Made by a program: the position numbers and the translations under genes. A stretch of DNA of 64,000 bases from Trifolium pratense (taxonomy: Eukaryota > Streptophyta > Magnoliopsida > Fabales > Fabaceae), in contig NC_060065.1 in assembly GCF_020283565.1 (NCBI RefSeq), forward strand, positions 32,848,409 to 32,912,408, in the 5' to 3' direction. A model generated the notes under the pieces. The model did not search any database. It was not told where the DNA came from and saw only the letters and a program-made list of their open reading frames with translations. This document shows, piece by piece, positions 11,349-21,338 of the stretch; position 1 is the stretch's first letter, and every line of letters begins with the position of its first letter.

Positions 11349-11950
11349 TTTTAATGTAGTTTTGAGCTCGTAAGTTTCACAATTGTTTGATTTTGATCCC
11401 TTAAGTTTCAATTGTTTGATTTTAACTCCCTAAATTTCACAATTGCTCGATTTTGGTCCCCTAAATCTACTCATTTTGCATTGACTAGCCCCGGCTGACT
11501 TTTTTAACTAAAAATTGTATATTTCGCATTTTAAAAACATTTATAAAATAAATAAATTAATAAAAAATTGTTTTTTTAAAAGTTAACAATTATTTTTAAA
11601 AAATATTTCATAAAAAAATTAGTAAAATATTTTTTATAATAAAAAAAATAAGTTATTTTTTAGAAAAAATAATTTGTCATTTATTTTTAAAACAATTTTT
11701 TAATTTTTAAAAATCTTTCTAAATTTTAATATTTTTTAAAAAAATTTTAAAATGTCACACAGTCAGTTTTTAGTAAAAAATGTCAATAGAAGACCGGCAA
11801 ATGCAAAAAGAGGTAAACTTGAGGCCAAAGTTGAACAATTGAAATTTGGGAGCCAAAACGGAGCAATTGTAAAACATAGAAAGTTAAAATCAAGCAATTA
11901 AAATTTGAGGGTCAAAATCAAACAATTGTGAAATTGAGAGACCAAACAAA
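11349..11950. mobile_element. Old fold-back element with repeat-built arms
   Basis: The left arm (about 11,349-11,530) holds repeated TTTGATTTTGATCCC and AATTGCTCGATTTTGGTCCC units. The right arm (about 11,745-11,945) holds their complements (GGGAGCCAAAACGGAGCAATT, GGGTCAAAATCAAACAATTG). The centre is nearly pure A/T. The ends are too diverged to place a target duplication. The architecture matches the younger elements at 12,328 and 20,609. Confidence 0.65.
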
Positions 11951-12327
11951 TATGAGTTAGGTTCTTCTGTGATTTTTTATGAGTCATATCTGACTCAAAT
12001 TACGCATGTTTTTTTTTATGATCAAGCTGAGATTACTATTCTCAAACTAGTCTCGTTTTAATTTCGCCCTCCATTATATAAAAAATATACATGAGATTAT
12101 GAAGAGATGGTGGAACCAAAGTTACAAGGTAACACAACAAGAATATAAAAATTGAAATAGCATTGTCACTTGGTTGCCTATAAAAAATAAATCTAAAATC
12201 TGTAGCTACTAGCTAGACACAAAGGTGGGAGAGAAGTTATGAGCCGATTATGGCAACACTACCTCGTTATTAGGAAAATGTTAAACAGTGTTTTCGAAAT
12301 ACTAATTAGCAAGACCTTTTTAATAAA

Positions 12328-13498
12328 GGCTTAAATATGTGATCAGTCCCTGCAATTACATCAACTTTTAGTATTAGTCCCTGCACTTTTTTTTGTTTGC
12401 TTTTGGTCCCTGGAATTTGATAGTAGTTTGCTTTTGGTCCCTCTGTTACTCAAAATGTTAAAAAAATGTTAGAAATAAACGGAGTGCCAGATGGCCCAAT
12501 CAATATAAGCCACGGGGCACAGTAAAAAAACTCACTTTTATGAATTTTTTTTTACAAACTTTTATGATTTTTATTTTAAAGAAAAATAAATAAGTGAAAA
12601 TTTATTATTAATATTTTATTAATAAAAATAAATAATTAAAATAAAATTGTGTTTTTCACAACTTCATCTTCTTCATTAACCACACAACCACCACTACCAC
12701 CATGAACATCACCATTCACCACTACCACCACCAAAACTGTGTTATTAACCCATGTCACACAACTTTACATGTTAACCTGCTCAGCCAATTAAAGTCTTTA
12801 TTACTTTTAAATTTTTATTTTATTAAAATTCCGAAAACACACCTTAAAAAAAAAATCACGCCTGTTCGATCGGGTTCTGTGAAACTGAAAAAATATAGTA
12901 ATCCATTATTTGTGCTTTCTTCCCAAACAAATTCACAAGACCTTTAATTTCATTACAGAAAAAAAAAAGTTTAATTTTTGAATCTAAATCTCTCACTTTC
13001 CTTGGTGGAAGCTGGTGTTATAATTATCTTCTTATGCTCTGTGGGTCGTCGTTAACCTTTGATAAAATTGCTATATCAAAATTCTAATTTGTTGTGAGTA
13101 TGAGATCTACGGGTTGTTATTTTGGATAAATTAGAAATCTTTATTTTTGTTTGATGGGGTAGACCAGAAAAGAGCATCAAAGTTATGGCGTGTGAAGTGG
13201 TAAGAAATCTCGGTTGTGAATTTTTTATGATTTTATATTAAATCTTTACTTATTTATTTTCATTTAAATTTTTTTAAAAAATATCATAAAGTGTGTCTTT
13301 TTACTGTGCCACGTGGCCTATATTGATTGGGCCACGTGGCACTCTGTTTATTTCTAACATTTTTTTAACGTTTTGAGTAACAGAGGGACCAAAAGCAAAC
13401 TGTTATCAAACTGCAGGGACAAAAAGCAAACAAAAAAAAGTGCAGGGACTAATACCAAAAGTTGATGTAATTGCAGGGACTGATCAGATATTTAAGCC
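12328..13498. mobile_element. Mutator-like fold-back element, 1171 bp
   Basis: Starts GGCTTAAATATGTGATCAG and ends in the near-complement CTGATCAGATATTTAAGCC. The perfect 9-bp duplication TTTAATAAA at 12,319-12,327 and 13,499-13,507 is the Mutator signature. The arms of about 210 bp contain spaced copies of GGTCCCT and TGCAGGGAC and then a CACGTGGC-rich block. The interior has a CCACCA-rich stretch (12,675-12,740) and no transposase. A plus-strand frame at 12,702 is simple His-rich repeat and is not a gene. Confidence 0.85.
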
Positions 13499-13809
13499 TT
13501 TAATAAATTAAAACTGAAAAAACATTCTTTAAAATTGGAACAGTTGATTACTTATTTTTTAATGCGTTGGTTGTTTGTCTAAGAAATTAGAAAGTTGGAG
13601 CATACAAAGATTAGAGTAGATCTAAATTCGATAAAAGTTAGTCACACATTATTACAATAAATTTGTTCAAGTGATAAGAGATTTAGACTCATTAAACAAA
13701 TGATATTGGATTCGATCTTTGAATCCTGCATACGAAGAAAATTAGACGAATAGGAAAAGAACTCATATTGTTTGTTCCACAAATTTTCTAACAAAAATTA
13801 ATTATCGAT

Positions 13810-14226
13810 TGTTTTAGACTGGCCCCAATAACTGAATCGCCAACCGCTGAGCACGTCCAAATTGTGGAGCATCCCGAGATCGCATCACAAAAGTCAATGG
13901 ACAGCGTACTAGTGTATCGTAAGGTCTGACATCGGAATGATGGACATTTACTTACCATCAAAGCTCCTCGGCTGTTTTTCGACAACCACTGATGGCATTA
14001 TTACGTCCATCAGTGGTCTTGACCCAGTGTCGGAGGCTATATATACTCCTCTCATGCAGAAAAGTCAGATACATTATTCTTACTCTTAAATCCTTTGCTT
14101 CACACTTTTACTAACTTAAGCGTCGGAGTGCTACAAAACCCCACCTCATCCACCTGAACGGAAGAAGAGTACCATCAAACTAGGTTGATTCTGATCCAAG
14201 TACTTTTTTTTCCCAGTATTTTAGAG
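13810..14226 (+). mobile_element. LTR or solo-LTR fragment
   Basis: An insertion in the spacer shared with 3600-3730. It begins TGTTTTAGACTGGCCCC, contains a TATA-like GGCTATATATACTCC at about 14,036 and the sequence ACTTAAGCGTCGGAGTG near 14,115, which recurs near the end of many plant LTRs. No partner LTR, coding region or clean target duplication is visible in the window. Confidence 0.5.
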
Positions 14227-14721
14227 TATAGTTAGTTGTGTCGAAGATGATGGATCTCAAAATGTGTTTTTATTCACTTGCTAGTGTGTTTGTTACTTTA
14301 TTTAAAATAATGTTTTTTAAGTATTTTTTTTATCTTTTGTTAGAAAAACATGAGTTTGTTTCTCAAATCTCATCATGTTTGTTTTAATTCGTAAGGAATT
14401 TCACTAATTGAGCTAGATAACATATTGTATTAGATAAATATGCATTTCTTTTTCGTTAATAGCATATTTTTATTCAAATTATATGGTGGTTAGTCAGATA
14501 CGTAATCATTCGATAAATTTTAAAAATAATTTTATTTATAACAATTAACAAGAACAAAATAAATATATTTTACTAAATTTATATCATGGTGTAGTGGTTG
14601 TTCTATTCTTTTTCATTTTTCTAGAAAAAAGTTATTATCGACACACATGTACTTTGAGCAATGGATCTATTATGAATGCCTCTAAAAAATACTCTATTTT
14701 TAGGTAAAAGGTGTAATTTAA

Positions 14722-14858
14722 TCAACCGTTAATTGGTTCAGTGGTGATTGACATTGAACTTTGTAGGAAGAACCACGATACGATCCTCGCAATTGTGATC
14801 GAGAGGGGATTAAAATCACTTGATGTCAGAACTAACGCTAAACCAAATTAAACTGTGA
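14722..14858 (+). repeat. SINE-like repeat, GGTTCAGTGGTGATTGAC family
   Basis: Begins AATTGGTTCAGTGGTGATTG, has a B-box-like ACGATACGATCCTCGC, and ends TTGATGTCAGAACTAACGC. Related copies lie at 21,558 and 42,890 (minus strand) and 52,755 (plus strand). Pol III origin is inferred from the A- and B-box-like spacing. Confidence 0.55.
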
Positions 14859-14884
14859 TGAAGATAAAAAAAAAAGTTTTTTTT

Positions 14885-15000
14885 TTTTAAGAAACTAAAT
14901 TAGCCCACCTAAATTGGCTCCAGAGAGAATCGAACCTCAAACCTCAAGAGGAACACACTCTCAGGTCCCAAGTCAATACCAATGCACCAATCCAAGTGTG
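14885..15000 (-). repeat. SINE-like repeat
   Basis: On the minus strand it reads TTGGATTGGTGCATTGGTAT, then a B-box-like GAGGTTCGATTCTC, then an A/T tail. No target duplication was found. It is next to another SINE-like repeat at 14,722. Confidence 0.5.
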
Positions 15001-15127
15001 TTTAAAAAAAAGTTGTCAATTAAATCAGAATGTTTTAATTTGTCATGTCACAACCCTATAATTTTATAAGAGACTCTTCCTAGATTTATTGGTCTGGTTT
15101 ATTTATAAGTAAAAACTACAATTTATA

Positions 15128-15222
15128 TTAAGCCACTAAATTTGGTATAGTGGTGAGGAGTTTGGGCAGTATGTTATAAGTCTTGAGTTCGATTCCCAGC
15201 TTATTGTGAAGAAAAAAAAAAA
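15128..15222 (+). repeat. SINE-like head with B box
   Basis: Reads TTGGTATAGTGGTGAGGAGT followed by TCTTGAGTTCGATTCCCAGC and an A-run. A similar unit occurs at 37,463-37,545. Only a short 5' part of a SINE seems present. Confidence 0.45.
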
Positions 15223-15370
15223 CTACAACTTATATTTATGACTTAAATGATTTTTTTCCCTCTTTTATCTTTTATTTTTAATTTTTAAATTTTAATTCTT
15301 GGATATGTGTGCTCCCGGCCCTCATTCAAAATCTAATTCCTCTAATTTCCTCAAAATATGCCCTCATAGG

Positions 15371-16173
15371 CAGTGGCGGAGCCAAGAAAAAATAATAGGA
15401 TGAGCCACTCAAAAATTATATTGCAGGCAAAAAAAATTTAAGTTATAATACTTGCAAAAAGTTGATAATAAAAAATTAAATGTTTTATTATATTATATGT
15501 ATATTAAAAGAAGAATGATTGTTCTTAATTGAAAATAGTTGTAATTATGTACCCAAAAAAAAATAGTTGAGATTTTTTTATAAAAAAAATGGAAATTGTG
15601 AATTTTTTTGTTGATAAAAAAGGTGTTTTATTCACACAAAAAGAAGCATTTGAATTTATCTTTACATTATATTTTTAAATTAACAGGTAAATGAGTATTC
15701 TTAGATATAAGTTTATATCATTTAAAAAATTACAATAACTAACTATTAATTTAAAAACTATAGAAGATGAATTTGATTTTTTTAAAAGAAATTATAATGT
15801 AGTAATTTAAAAGTATATAGATATGAAATACAATGTTTTTTAAAGATATTTATTTGCAATTATGAAAAATAACAAAAGATGTAATTATGTAAATGGAATG
15901 TTGAAATTCTTTCTTTTAAGAAAAATAAAACAAAAAACAAATGCATAAAGCTGCAGTAGTCGATGTCGATGTTGAACCTACAACCCTCAACACAACAGCT
16001 ACAAGGGTCTTGCAACCAACTAGGCTATCTGTTTTAATTTTCATAATCATGCGCAAACTAATATACATATAATATACTTGTAATTTTATTAATTCACTAT
16101 GGGTATTATAGTCATTTCCTATTTTTCTAGGGTGGGCCAAGGCCCAGCCTAGACACCCCTAGCTCCGCTACTA
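15371..16173. mobile_element. hAT-type non-autonomous element, 803 bp
   Basis: The left end CAGTGGCGGAGC and right end GCTCCGCTACTA are inverted copies with two mismatches. They are flanked by the perfect 8-bp duplication CTCATAGG (15,363-15,370 and 16,174-16,181), as expected for hAT transposition. The interior is AT-rich with no transposase. A TGGGCCAAGGCCCA palindrome lies near the right end (16,132-16,145). Confidence 0.85.
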
Positions 16174-16792
16174 CTCATAGGTAGGTGGGATCCACTTTAA
16201 CTCATCTCTTAATTGCCTGCATTGAAAAATGACTCTTTAAATTGACCAATACTAGGTGGGAATTAATTCATGGAAACTTCTTTAGTAAAGTCGCAAAAGT
16301 GTTTGTCTTTTTCACTGGATACCCTCAAGTGTGCCCATTCATCCATTGATTTAATTTTTTAATAAATAAAATTATAAGTGATGAAAAAATAAAGGGTGGA
16401 GATTTCACTTAAAAAAAACCTCACGAGAGAGAATCTTTTCCCCATTTTAATTGATCAATAGCTGAACAGCCGTGCCACATCATCATTAAGTATAAAGTCT
16501 ACTGTAAATTTCTTTTACATGAAATATTTACTTATTGCATATAAGTCATTCTTCTAGTTAAAATTATTTTAATAAGTATAACTTGTTTTATTTAAAAAAT
16601 ATTTTTTAGATCTTTAAGATATTGACTACGCGTATTTTAAAATACTTTTACTTTGATTTTCTTTAAGTTTCCCGCACTTGTTAATATTTTTCTTAAAAAT
16701 ATTTAAAATTTCGCTAAAAACAAACTTTAAAATATCTAAATATAAAAAAATTAGATTGTAATCAACATCGATGTCAATATTTTGAAGATCTT

Positions 16793-16795
<3 letters not shown>

Positions 16796-16857
<62 letters not shown>
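16796..16857. repeat. (TA)n microsatellite
   Basis: About 60 bp of uninterrupted TA dinucleotides. The open reading frame of alternating Tyr and Ile read through it is an artefact. Confidence 0.95.
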
Positions 16858-16859
<2 letters not shown>

Positions 16860-16959
16860 ATGATTTTTAAGATGAAGGTTCAATTAAATTTTTTACGGAT
16901 GAATTTGAGTTTTTAAAGTGTATCACGAAAATACTTGTAAATATTTCCCATTTAATTAA

Positions 16960-17144
16960 GGCAAATGCTAAATAGTGCCCCCGGGGCACTCTTTAAACCC
17001 TTAAATAGTAAGCTTTTTATAGAATTTTTATGGGAATGCGTAAAGTCAACGCATTGGAAATTGTAGTATTTAACTTTTTGAATAAAAAGTTTCTTTAAAT
17101 AGAATGCTTAAAGAGTGCCCCGGGGGCACTCGTTAGCAAGACCC
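16960..17144. mobile_element. 185-bp Mutator-like MITE with palindromic ends
   Basis: The left end GGCAAATGCTAAATAGTGCC and the right end GGCACTCGTTAGCAAGACCC are imperfect inverted copies. The perfect 9-bp duplication TTTAATTAA flanks it (16,951-16,959, 17,145-17,153). Each terminus also contains the near-perfect palindrome AGTGCCCCCGGGGCACT. Confidence 0.85.
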
Positions 17145-17570
17145 TTTAATTAATAAAAGTTGCACTAGATTTCTTGTACAGGTGTATGCTTCTAAAAAAT
17201 TTTGCAACCACAACCTATTTAATTAGTTGCATAATAAATTAGTATTAAGCCATATACTCCAGGAGATGTTTTGTTAAAATAATCAATTGGGGTCAGCTGT
17301 GATCAGTTCTTAATCATTTAACAATTTATAAAGACATTCTCACACGGTCCCCTACTGTAGGGTCCCTCCAGGAGTAATTCTTTATCACCTACATTTTGCC
17401 CGCCGCAATTTTAGTACTCTCCCTCTGTATCACAATATTTGTCATGACAAAAATTTATATCACAGTATATGTCGTTTTATATTACCAACGAAGTATTTAA
17501 TTCTATTTTTCCTATTATACAATTAACTATTTATTACTCTCTCAATCAACTCAGTGATTTCAACAAAATA

Positions 17571-17692
17571 CTCTCTCAATCCCAAAATATAAGGGAAATT
17601 TGGTCAAATAAAGTTGATGTATTTAGTATAAATTTTTAACCAAATAATCAACTTTGTTTGACCAATTTTCTTTATATTTTGAGACGGAGGAG
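17571..17692. mobile_element. Stowaway-like MITE, 122 bp
   Basis: Ends CTCTCTCAATCCCAAAATAT and ATATTTTGAGACGGAGGAG are inverted copies, flanked by TA. This is the Tc1/mariner Stowaway pattern. The interior halves pair with each other around TTTGGTCAAA and GTTTGACCAA. Confidence 0.8.
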
Positions 17693-17742
17693 TATAATTT
17701 TAGTAAATATCCATCAAAATAAGCATCGATCCTTTAAACTTA

Positions 17743-17873
17743 CTCTCTCCGAACATAAATACAAGCAAAAAAATTGTTTACGAGGTGTTTAAGAAATTTA
17801 CTTAAGTGTAATTAATTTTCTTAATTTAATACAAAACATGAGTTAAATTTACTATATTTGTGTCCGGAGGGAG
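17743..17873. mobile_element. Stowaway-like MITE, 131 bp
   Basis: Ends CTCTCTCCGAACATAAATAC and TATTTGTGTCCGGAGGGAG, flanked by TA dinucleotides. It lies 50 bp from the previous Stowaway. A partial third copy with a similar end starts at about 17,414. Confidence 0.75.
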
Positions 17874-17879
17874 TATGGT

Positions 17880-19538
17880 GCAATTTTTTTTTAAAAATAA
17901 TACTAAATTGATTGATATTTTTCAATCCAAGAAAACTAAATTGTCATTTCAAAAAAAAAAAGTTGAGACCGACTTTTACGATTTCAAAGATTAAAAATAT
18001 CTGTTCGATCTCTTATTTTAGTTCAGGTCAATTCAATTGTGTAAAAAATGGATACTCTTTATGTCCAAAAGACTTTGCTCCTTTTGTCCTAGATTTAAAA
18101 AATGTCATGCGATTGACAACTTTATTGCACTAACCTCTTTTGGTTCTTTTGTCCTTATATTCTGTGCCCATGCACACGAAGTACTTCTTGTTGTTCGATT
18201 GATAATAATAATTAATTAATGAATGAAAACTGGCCAATTTCTCTAACTCGCATAACAGGTCCACATTTTATAGATTTTGGAAGCTCTAATAAATATCGGG
18301 TCTTGGTAACGAGTATCTGCAAAGCAGATAAAAAATCGGACGTTTCAGATCAATTACAGTATCCTGCTACATGAAGTCTGTTTTCAAATCTGATGATCCT
18401 ATTGGTTGTAAATAAGGTTTTCCCTTATATAAATAAATCCAATTGAATAATTTTATCCTTATAATTTTCATATTAATATTTTTAACTCCTTAACTATTTT
18501 GTAAAATGTTATTTTGAACCAAGTTAACGTAGACGTATACAATCATTTGACACGAATGTCATATCAATATATCTTGTCACATATATAATTATTTAATTTT
18601 TTTTAAAATAATTACATATGTTGCAAATTAATTAGAAGAACACAAGATTTATATATATTAATTAATTTTATATTTTGATATTCTAATAAACTTTGCTATT
18701 GCTTGTTTGACTAAACGTATAAACACAACAAATTATAAACCATAATTAATGCAAGATTTTTCAATACAAATGATATGGTTTTGTAGTAAAGATTAAAACA
18801 AATTTGAAACAAACGATTAACTAACAATAGAATCTAATTAATGCTTGAAAACTTTCTTCCCATAACTTGTGTTTTCCAATTTCCACTAGCAAGAGATCCT
18901 GCAAAAATATCAAATGACGAATGTGTCATGTGTGAATCCAATATTTGAGTCTCAGTCTCTTAACTTTGATTAGGTTACTCAACTTTTAAAATATTATAAT
19001 GCGATTGATATGAACAATAATTATTTACATTTTTATAAACAAAAAATCAGACTAGACCAATCAAATTTATTTGTGGAAACAAAAATCTTGTAAATCATGC
19101 ATGTAACTCACTTGATGTTAATTTCAAACCAAAACTTTCTTCCCCTAACACTATCCTAAAAATGGTTAATTTCAAACCAAAACTCTCTTTCCTCAAATAA
19201 TCTCTACCCAAATATTCATGCACTTTGTATTGATAAAAAGACCCAAAATCTATGAATGTTGTTTTGAATTTTTTCATATAATATCTTGTTACATCTGAGG
19301 TTGTTTAGATTTTTTTGTTTTTGTTTTGCAACAACACTTTTTGGTTATTTTCTTCAATGGTGGAAAAGAGAGGGACATGTTTATATCATAAGTAGAGTTA
19401 AAACATCAAAATGAAACAAAAAATAGTTGTATAGGATAAAAATGAAATAAAAAAATAAGTTAAGAAAACCATAAAAGAGCGATAAAATCATAATGTCTTG
19501 ATTAAAATACCTCTCGCACTAGTTAGTGACTAATTTCT
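17880..19538. other. Intergenic, no supported feature
   Basis: AT-rich DNA. Short open frames at 17,912, 18,037 and 19,095 have no family resemblance or gene-like context that I can see. A GC-richer patch at 18,240-18,430 may be an old LTR or repeat, but nothing decides it. Confidence 0.5.
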
Positions 19539-19727
19539 TCATGGATAGTTGGAATAGGACATATCTTTTATGTTTGAGATAGGATTTTTCTTAGTAATTT
19601 CTGATTTCTTCTTTGGAGAAGGATCTTTTGAGTAGCCCATCTGATTTGTGAGTAGGTTTTTCTTAAATTTTTTGGAATTCTTCTCATCATCCGCGGGACG
19701 ATCTTTCGAATAGCCCAAACTATCCAT
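19539..19727 (-). CDS. Possible 62-aa small gene with repeated GYSKD motif
   Basis: The minus-strand frame encodes a hydrophilic, Lys-, Ser- and Asp-rich peptide with three related blocks: LGYSKDRPADDEKN, MGYSKDPSPKKKSE and a final MSYSNYP. The start context AAAAATGG is good (A at -3, G at +4). A TATA-like CCATATATACTC lies about 110 bases upstream on the same strand. There is no signal peptide in this exon, but an upstream exon joined at the TCTAGCAG near 19,742 is possible. I do not recognise the family. It could equally be a chance frame, as 62 codons are not rare in AT-rich DNA. Confidence 0.25.
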   Translation of the reverse strand: MDSLGYSKDRPADDEKNSKKFKKNLLTNQMGYSKDPSPKKKSEITKKNPISNIKDMSYSNYP

Positions 19728-20608
19728 TTTTGTATGCCAAAAACCTGCTAGACAATAATATAACTTTTCTTTCTGTAGAGAATATGGTTCAAGGTTAGGT
19801 ATTTATATTATTTTTGTTGATGCAACTTTGAGTATATATGGTGTGAAAGAAATGAAGCTATGTTTGCTTGTCCCTTATTAACACCCTTGGCAACTTGTCC
19901 CTTATTATATTTTCACCTACCATCATTTTGATTGGCGGATATGTGCATGAAGCTCCATGCATGGGAGCATAAAGTTTTGAAGAAGGGGTTATTAGTTATT
20001 ATGGAAATTAATTTGGTTGTTATTTACTTTGCTTTATTTAAGTTAATTTATTTTGTGAAGGGAAGGCTCATGTAATTTGGTTATTAGTTAATTTATTTTG
20101 TGAAGGGAAGGCTCATGTAATATCTGATATGTGGCCGATTAGGTCACACGATATTAAATTACTTTTTTTTGGAGTTAATTAAAAAAAAAAAAGGAACAAA
20201 GAAGAATATGATGTGTTAAATGTTTTTCAACGCTGTTATAATGTTTCTATAAATTGGTTTGTGGATAGCCCATTTTTTCCTCTTTGGCTTGATATGAAAT
20301 GAAAATCTTTTTGATAGAAACAACTTAACATTTGAAAAATATCACACTAAAGACGTTGCAAATTGCGGTGGTTTTTTATTTTAAATTGTGAACATGTGAC
20401 TAATAAATTGTAATTTGGTACGTAGCCTACGCAGATAACCAATTGATCTCACACTTGTCACCCCAAAGATTGTCTCAATTTTTCTTCTTCTCTATTTTAA
20501 ATATTTGGATTGAATCTGAACCATAATAATTCAAAGTTAGTGTTAAATTTATTTTCTATTTTCCATTTAGTAGGTGCAAGACATCCATTACTTTCAATTT
20601 TTAAAGAA
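19728..20608. other. Intergenic with a short direct duplication
   Basis: Contains a direct repeat of about 35 bp (GTTAATTTATTTTGTGAAGG onward) at about 20,042 and 20,085. No gene is seen. Two copies of AAGGGACAAG (minus strand) occur near 19,885 and 19,905. Confidence 0.5.
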
Positions 20609-21338
20609 GGCTAAATTGCAGTTTTGGCCCCCCACGTTTCATAATTGTGTGATTTTGGCCCCCCACGTTTCACAGGTGCGATTTTGGCCCCCACGTTTCA
20701 TAATTGTGTGATTTTGGCCCCCCACGTTTCACATGTGCGATTTTGGCCCCCCACGTTTCATATTTGTGCGATTTTGGCCCCCCACATTTCACATGTGCGA
20801 TTTTGCCCCCCCACGTTTGCCCCTTTTTGCATTTCTTGGTCCCCGTTGACTATTTTGACCAAAAATTGCTGACGTTAAATATTTTTGACACGTGTCTTAA
20901 TTGTATTGGCCAACCAAAAATTTATTTATTTATTTTTTAAAAAAATTTAAAAAAGGTCACGTGACTTTTTTTTGGGGGGGTTAATTATTATTTTTTTAAC
21001 AAAATAGGTGCAAAAAATGGAACCAAAATCTCAAAAAAAGTCATGTGACCTTTCTTAATTTTTTTTTTTTAAAATAATAATAATAAATTTTGGTTGGCCA
21101 ATACAATTAAGTCACGTGTCAAAAATATTTCATGTTAGCAATTTTTGGTCAAAATAGTCGACAGAGACCAAGAAATGCAAAAGGGGGCAAACGTGGGGGG
21201 CCAAAATCGCACATGTGAAACGTGGGGGGCCAAAATCGCACAATTATGAAACATGGGGGCCAAAATCGCACACGTGAAACGTGGGGGGCCAAAATCGCAC
21301 AATTATGAAACGTGGGGGGCCAAAACTGCAATTTAGCC
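20609..21338. mobile_element. Mutator-like fold-back element with minisatellite arms, 730 bp
   Basis: Starts GGCTAAATTGCAGTTTTGG and ends CCAAAACTGCAATTTAGCC, exact inverted copies. The 9-bp duplication TTTAAAGAA flanks it (20,600-20,608, 21,339-21,347). The left arm is about six tandem units of 29-30 bp built on GATTTTGGCCCCCCACGTTT; the right arm is the complementary array. The centre is AT-rich, with TTGGTTGGCCAATACAATTA in inverted copies. Frames through the arms at 20,645, 20,704 and 21,149 simply translate the repeat and are not genes. Confidence 0.9.

Noticed and set aside
12702..12947. 81-codon frame starting MNITIHHYHH
   Set aside because: Simple CCA repeat inside a Mutator-like element; no conserved feature.
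16626..16883. 85-codon minus-strand frame with a long Tyr-Ile run
   Set aside because: Produced by the (TA)n microsatellite.
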